A DNA stretch of 64,000 bases from Haliclona indistincta (lineage: Eukaryota > Porifera > Demospongiae > Haplosclerida > Chalinidae), in contig OZ024785.1 of the NCBI GenBank assembly GCA_964017065.1, positions 9,999,086 to 10,063,085 of the forward strand, read 5' to 3'. This document shows, in pieces, positions 59,801-64,000 of the stretch. The notes under the pieces were generated by a model, which was given only the letters and a program-made list of their open reading frames with translations, ran no database searches and had not been told where the DNA came from. Every line of letters begins with the position of its first letter. Positions within the stretch are counted from its first letter, which is position 1. A program made the position numbers and the translations under genes.

Positions 59801-60310
59801 GCAGCCATACGACATATTAGAATAAAACAAATGATCTAGTTTGTACATAATTATGAATGTGGTTAAATCCAGTGTGTGGGAAACAGACCAAGCCCTCAAC
59901 TAGTCTATTTCACCAAATCTCACCTCAACTGAAGCATTTCTCAGCAAGAGCACCGGGAATGACTCTCTTTTCTCTGTCAAGGCTAATCCTCTACACGTAG
60001 ACAGCTCTGCTCGAGTCTTGCTTGCTAGTCTCAGCAGCTCGTAAGGACGAGCAGGAGCTTCTCCAACACTCAGCACAAAGCTCGAGCCGCCCGTGGAGCT
60101 CAGATGACGGAACCAGGCACGAAAAGAGACAGTTAGTCTCATTCGACTAGCAAGAGCCGGCTGGATGGAGAGAATATGGCTGCTTTGTGCCTCAACATAT
60201 TGACAGCTACGTCCAGTCTCAGTTTGTGGAACATTTGCGGCTAAACATGACAAAAACATCCAACAAGCAACAACTGCCAGTACTGTCTCTATCTTGATAA
60301 CAGGAGCCAT
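53845..60310 (-). CDS. single-pass membrane protein with long multi-tyrosine cytoplasmic tail
   Basis: Exon 1 (60310-59924) gives a signal peptide (MAPVIKIETVLAVVACWMFLSCLAA) and about 100 extracellular residues. Exon 2 (57661-57540) adds about 40 with two cysteines. Exon 3 (57485-57297) encodes one helix (IPAVIVCVVVGLLALMAVIA). A 3-kb last exon (56868-53845) encodes about 1000 cytoplasmic residues rich in Pro, Ser and Glu with some twenty Tyr-x-x-V/L/I motifs (DYARV, YAKV, MYDSV, NYDTV, GYATV, EYDSL) and Pro-rich SH3-type sites (RPTPPPPSPP). This suggests a phosphotyrosine docking receptor or adaptor. The phase between exon 3 (ends phase 2) and the tail exon (starts phase 0) does not fit, so a small exon in 57290-56870 is missing from my model. 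No named homologue. Confidence 0.75.
58101..58456. mobile_element. foldback element with about 85-bp inverted arms
   Basis: The left arm (58106-58192) includes GAGTTTATAATAAGAAGAGT, GTAGCATACCCGGGTAC and AGTAACGTGACAGGCACGTGAG. The right arm (58363-58446) is its reverse complement with few mismatches. It lies in the intron between exons 1 and 2 of the membrane protein gene. No coding content. Confidence 0.85.
58676..58812. repeat. possible dispersed repeat in intron
   Basis: Starts CCTCTCTAAGGTGAACACC and ends AAGAGGGGTTCCACTGT. Its end resembles the complement of the segment at 5190. Weak evidence. Confidence 0.35.
58813..59923. other. remaining intron 1 sequence of the membrane protein gene
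   Basis: About 1.1 kb of AT-rich intron. A TATAAGGGTTAA near 58970 resembles a piggyBac right end but no left end is seen. No gene supported. Confidence 0.5.
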
Positions 60311-60501
60311 GCTCAGCAAACTCCAGTAGAGAAGCACCTCAGGTATAAGATACTGACCAAGAAAACGAAGGGAGCTTGTCTTGCCGCGCTCCGTGAACGA
60401 CCAGCGCAGCCAGGGATGATCCAACTCTCTGCTCGGGCACGCCTCCACTTACGCCCACCGCATTCCAGCGTAGAGCACGTGATCCTCCTCGTGGCCCGAA
60501 G
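60311..60501. promoter_or_regulatory. divergent promoter region, membrane protein / TCP1
   Basis: 191 bp separate the two start codons. It is GC-richer than its surroundings, with no clear TATA box, as is usual for a housekeeping bidirectional promoter. Confidence 0.55.
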
Positions 60502-63500
60502 ATGTCGACAGCAACTCAACTCGCTGTTCTTGGCGAAAGAACAACCGGCGAAAATATACGTGGTCAAAATGGTCAGTTCTGAATAAATCTGCTTGGCTAA
60601 TATTTAAATTGAATTTTCCTAGTAATGGCCGCTGTTTCTATCGCCAATATTGTCAAAAGTTCTCTTGGTCCTGTTGGTTTGGACAAGATGCTGGTGGATG
60701 AAGTTGGAGTAAGTTCTCTAAGAATTTGCTAAGTTGTACTAAGTCCTTTATCATCACAGGATGTCACCATTACCAATGATGGTGCTACTATATTGAAGCT
60801 GTTGGAAGTGGAGCATCCTGCTGCCAAGGTGCTGGTTGAGCTAGCTGACCTTCAAGATCAGGAGGTTGGAGACGGCACCACCTCTGTGGTGAGTCATCTA
60901 AGAGGGACAAAGCATGTGTTAAAATTGAGCAAGGGTCTTCGTTGCAATGATTTTGTAACTGAAGGACGCAGGGCTTAAATTTTTATGGCGTTCACTCCAA
61001 TTGCTTTAGAGCTCATAGCTTGTTCATAGACTATAATAATAAGCACTGCATTAAAAGGTTGTCTGTCCTGTGATGAGATATTGTCACACAAACCGGTTCT
61101 GCTACTGATCTTATAGTGATGAACAAGTGTGTTTGAGGGCAGCACAACCTATATAGCAAAAGAGTTGTGTATTGAGTGCCGTCAATGTTTATCAACACTC
61201 TTCTTGCTGACGACCAGGTTATTGTAGCGGCTGAACTACTGAAGCATGCTGAGCAGCTCATCAAATACAAGATCCATCCAACATCCATCATACAAGGATA
61301 TCGTCTGGCATGCAAGTTAGTGAAACCGATCCTACACACACACACACCTTGTTAGTTCACATGTGTGTGCTATAGTATTAAGTATGTTTTGCAAGCGGAA
61401 GTATTCGAATTACTAGATACAGGAAACTCTAGTGTCATATAAACTTGTATACCATTCACAAGAAATTTTATCTTCATCAGAGAGGCGGTGAAGTATATTC
61501 AAGAGCACCTCACAGCTAAAGTTGATGAACTAGGACGAGACTGTCTTGTCAATACAGCCAAGACCTCAATGGCATCCAAGATTATCGGATCGTGAGTGAT
61601 GTTACCAGCTGTTTATATGACAATAGCAATAGTCCTTTCCACCGTAAGGGAAAATATGCAAGGAATGTAGCGCAATGTAATTCTGCGTGTTGTGACGACA
61701 TTTGCTGGAGTACCTTGGCGATCACTACTACAGCGTTGTTTCTCTCGTTAGAAGCGCATTTTAGTTCCCTTTCATTGTTTTCCTAGACTTCCACCGAAGG
61801 CGAAGCTAGGACGATGATTTGCTGCTGAAACCGCAAGGTAATAATGCCATACAGTCGAGTTTGTTTGCTGCCATTTGTCCAAAAACCGCCAAAAACGACT
61901 CTCACGAGGCTCCTGAGGAGTCTAGAACTGTAGTTCTAGCAAGACAACTTCTTTTTCAACTGTTTTACCTTAGCATAACAACTATAGCTTTAACAATGAA
62001 CTGCATGGCTCTCTACAGGACTTTCAAGACCGCTCCTGGGAGTCCTCTATGACCAACTCACAATATTACCATGTGCTTCTTCATAAATAGATATGGCTAT
62101 TTTTAGACTAGTGGATGATCTATACAGTCTTAGCGCAGTGCAGTACTTGTTTGTTTCTGGCGTCCATGGCTCTGAGCGTACTCCAGCAAATGACGTCGCT
62201 CGCCGTCACTGCTCGTCATTTCTCGATGAATTTCATTAATTTTTAATCAACATTCCTTATGCCTTATAATGGAAAGGCCTATTATGAAATATTTTGGTGC
62301 TAAAGCACATACCCATAAAAAGACTCCAAGGGTGGGTGCATAGAGCGGTTTATCACTTCTCACAACAATAGAAAAATGTGATTCATGCCTTACTTGGATG
62401 CATCATGCATGATTAGCTTAAACACGGTTTCCACTCTGTGCTTGACATTTTTCATTGCAAGAAGTACTAAAACCCAGCGCTAGGAGGCAATCACACACAA
62501 TTTTTCAAAACCACTAGTTTTTACTGTTTACTGAAAAACAGTTGTGTTGTTGTGTAAATAACATTAAAGTGAAACTGGTGACAAAAATCGAGACTGGATT
62601 TGTGTTTAAGTTGCTAATTGTTTGTGAACAGTATAGTGGCTGGGCTTTATTTGCAGTGACGATGCTTTGATGCAAGCGTGTGCAAGATGGAAATGTTCAA
62701 TCCTGGTACTGCGGCTACACGTATATTGTCTACCTAGTGTGTTTACATTAGCACACATTGATATATAAGGCAGTTGGGTACACATTGCTACTCCTAATCA
62801 GCCAGAGTGTAGTGTGTGTATATGTCATGAACTATTATTTGAATTAGGCTTAGCCTCATCCTCTGGCCGAATTTTTCTCAACGCAGAAACACAACAGAAC
62901 AAAATTGCGAAAATTAGGGCCTGGTGCACACTGCAAGGGTAGAGATGCTAAAACACTTGGTGTTCCACATAGATAATCAGACAAAAATTACAAAACCAGT
63001 GATAAAAAGTCTCCTCATGCTCAGGCTTTAGTGTATAACCATGTTGATCAAGGCAGAACACCACTAATGCGACACTTTTATTCTTGGAAGAACATCTAGT
63101 ATAAGGTGTAATGTAGCGAGTATGCCCAAAAAGAATACGGATGTCCCAGATACCGGGGTAAAGTCTGAGCACGCGCACTAGTACCCAACAAAACCATGCC
63201 TAAGATTAAAGAACGACATTGTACATTATGTTGAAAGTGCTGTTCAGTGGTGGAGTCATGGTAGCGCTGTCCTGTGATGATACATTATCACACAAACCGG
63301 TTCTGCTGCTGATATTCAGTGATGAATGAGTGTGTTTGAGGACATTGTTTCCTACATCACTTGACAGCCAAGTCACAATACAATTTCCTACTATAATTAT
63401 TATTTGTGTGTTTCTGTTTCACAGTGACTGTGAGCTGTTCTCTAACATGGTGGTAGACGCTGTGATGCTGGTGAAGAGAACCAATGCCAAGGGTCAGATA

Positions 63501-64000
63501 CGCTATCCCATCAATGCCGTCAACATTCTCAAAGCTCATGGAAAAAGCACTCGAGAGAGTGTTCTGGTCAATGGATATGCTCTCAACTGCACAGTGGCTT
63601 CACAAGGTTGGCTGGCTAGTTAGGATACAAAGGCTGTCCTATTTTTAGAACAGGTGGTGCATTTATAAAAATTGCAGATGAGAGGTTATAGATCTTAGCT
63701 CTGTATAAACTTTAAAGTGGTATTTTGGCTAAGAGTATGTGATTGTAATGCTAACTAGGACTCCAGGAAGGTAAAAACATCAAGTATTCAATCATCTAAA
63801 AATCACCCTGTAAACTAATGTACTGCTGGTTTTAAATATGACAGATTCTGTTATGTCAGTAGTGGGTGGTGATCTTTGTGTAATTGAGTTTCATCTTTTG
63901 TTTATAGCAATGCACAAAGAGAAGGAGAATGCTCGAATTGCTTGCTTGGACTTCAGTCTACAAAAAGCCAAGTTGCAGCTCGGCATATTGGTTGTGGTGA
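60502..64000 (+). CDS. TCP1: chaperonin CCT subunit alpha, 3' end missing
   Basis: Subunit of the cytosolic CCT/TRiC ring that folds actin, tubulin and other proteins. The start at 60502 gives [20 protein letters not shown], then [20 protein letters not shown] with [29 protein letters not shown], and [16 protein letters not shown], which contains the ATP-site motif GDGTT. Next come [20 protein letters not shown] (about 61218-61315), a segment with [20 protein letters not shown] (about 61482-61591) and [18 protein letters not shown] (from about 63424). The last exon (from 63908, [20 protein letters not shown]) runs off the window. These match CCT1. The intron 61592-63423 is unusually long here (1.8 kb). 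Confidence 0.96.
61063..61140. repeat. intronic repeat, copy 1 of 2
   Basis: CTGTCCTGTGATGA...ATCACACAAACCGGTTCTGCT...GTGTTTGAGG is found here and at 63267-63342 in a later TCP1 intron, in the same orientation. Confidence 0.85.
61592..63266. other. long TCP1 intron, repeat-like content
   Basis: The stretch at 61630-61830 contains TTTCCACCGTAAGGG and ACTTCCACCGAAGGCG, which may be ends of degraded elements. An open frame at 61819-62052 has no recognisable domain. No gene supported. Confidence 0.4.
63267..63342. repeat. intronic repeat, copy 2 of 2
   Basis: Same sequence as 61063-61140 with scattered differences. It lies just before the acceptor of the exon at about 63424. Confidence 0.85.

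Overview
The window is animal nuclear DNA from a compact genome. Genes are cut into many small exons by GT-AG introns, often 40-150 bp, and several neighbouring genes start within 60-200 bp of each other. The gene content (ABCA transporters, SRRT/ARS2, TMEM50, MRPL16, CtIP, POLR3G, regucalcin, ARL6IP4, TCP1/CCT1) is metazoan. Intron size, the many small inverted-repeat elements and a sponge-like look to the paralogues make me lean to a demosponge (Amphimedon type), but that is inference.

Layout. 1-24.6 kb holds two full-size ABCA-type (ABCA3-like) lipid transporter genes placed tail to tail: one on + (5' end outside the window) and one complete on -. They share two short, almost identical nucleotide tracts (both Walker A exons) inside otherwise diverged sequence, which looks like gene conversion. 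Two tRNA-Arg(ACG) genes sit in the last part of the + gene. A 2.97 kb intron of the - gene holds three same-strand genes for a family of small secreted eight-cysteine proteins that I do not recognise. 24.8-32.0 kb is SRRT/ARS2 (-), with an assembly gap that looks artificial, several MITE-like elements, an 850 bp long-TIR element and a 102 bp minisatellite in its introns. 32.1-33.0 kb is TMEM50 (+), divergent from SRRT. 33.3-36.5 kb is a LisH/WD-repeat gene (-) whose last intron contains an intronless GATA-type zinc-finger gene. 36.8-39.7 kb is the divergent pair MRPL16 (-) and CtIP/RBBP8 (+), followed by a small cysteine-rich Pinocchio-like gene (-).

40.7-50.4 kb is a locally expanded block. 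A divergent POLR3G (-) / regucalcin-like (+) pair with its shared promoter has been duplicated several times, leaving one intact POLR3G, two intact regucalcin-like genes and at least five broken copies. One broken copy appears to have lost exon 1 through a piggyBac-like insertion at a TTAA site. The intact regucalcin-like proteins keep the beta-propeller sequence but have changed all three known metal-ligand positions. 51.5-52.0 kb has an intact-ended piggyBac-like element, and 52.4-53.5 kb is ARL6IP4 (+).

53.8-60.3 kb (-) encodes an apparently undescribed single-pass membrane protein with a short extracellular part and a cytoplasmic tail of about 1000 residues carrying some twenty Tyr-x-x-hydrophobic motifs, which reads as a phosphotyrosine docking protein. 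It is divergent from TCP1/CCT1 (+), which runs off the right end. The window is not an operon-like functional unit. Its main interest is the nested genes, the secreted eight-cysteine family, the tyrosine-motif protein and the clear traces of duplication and conversion.
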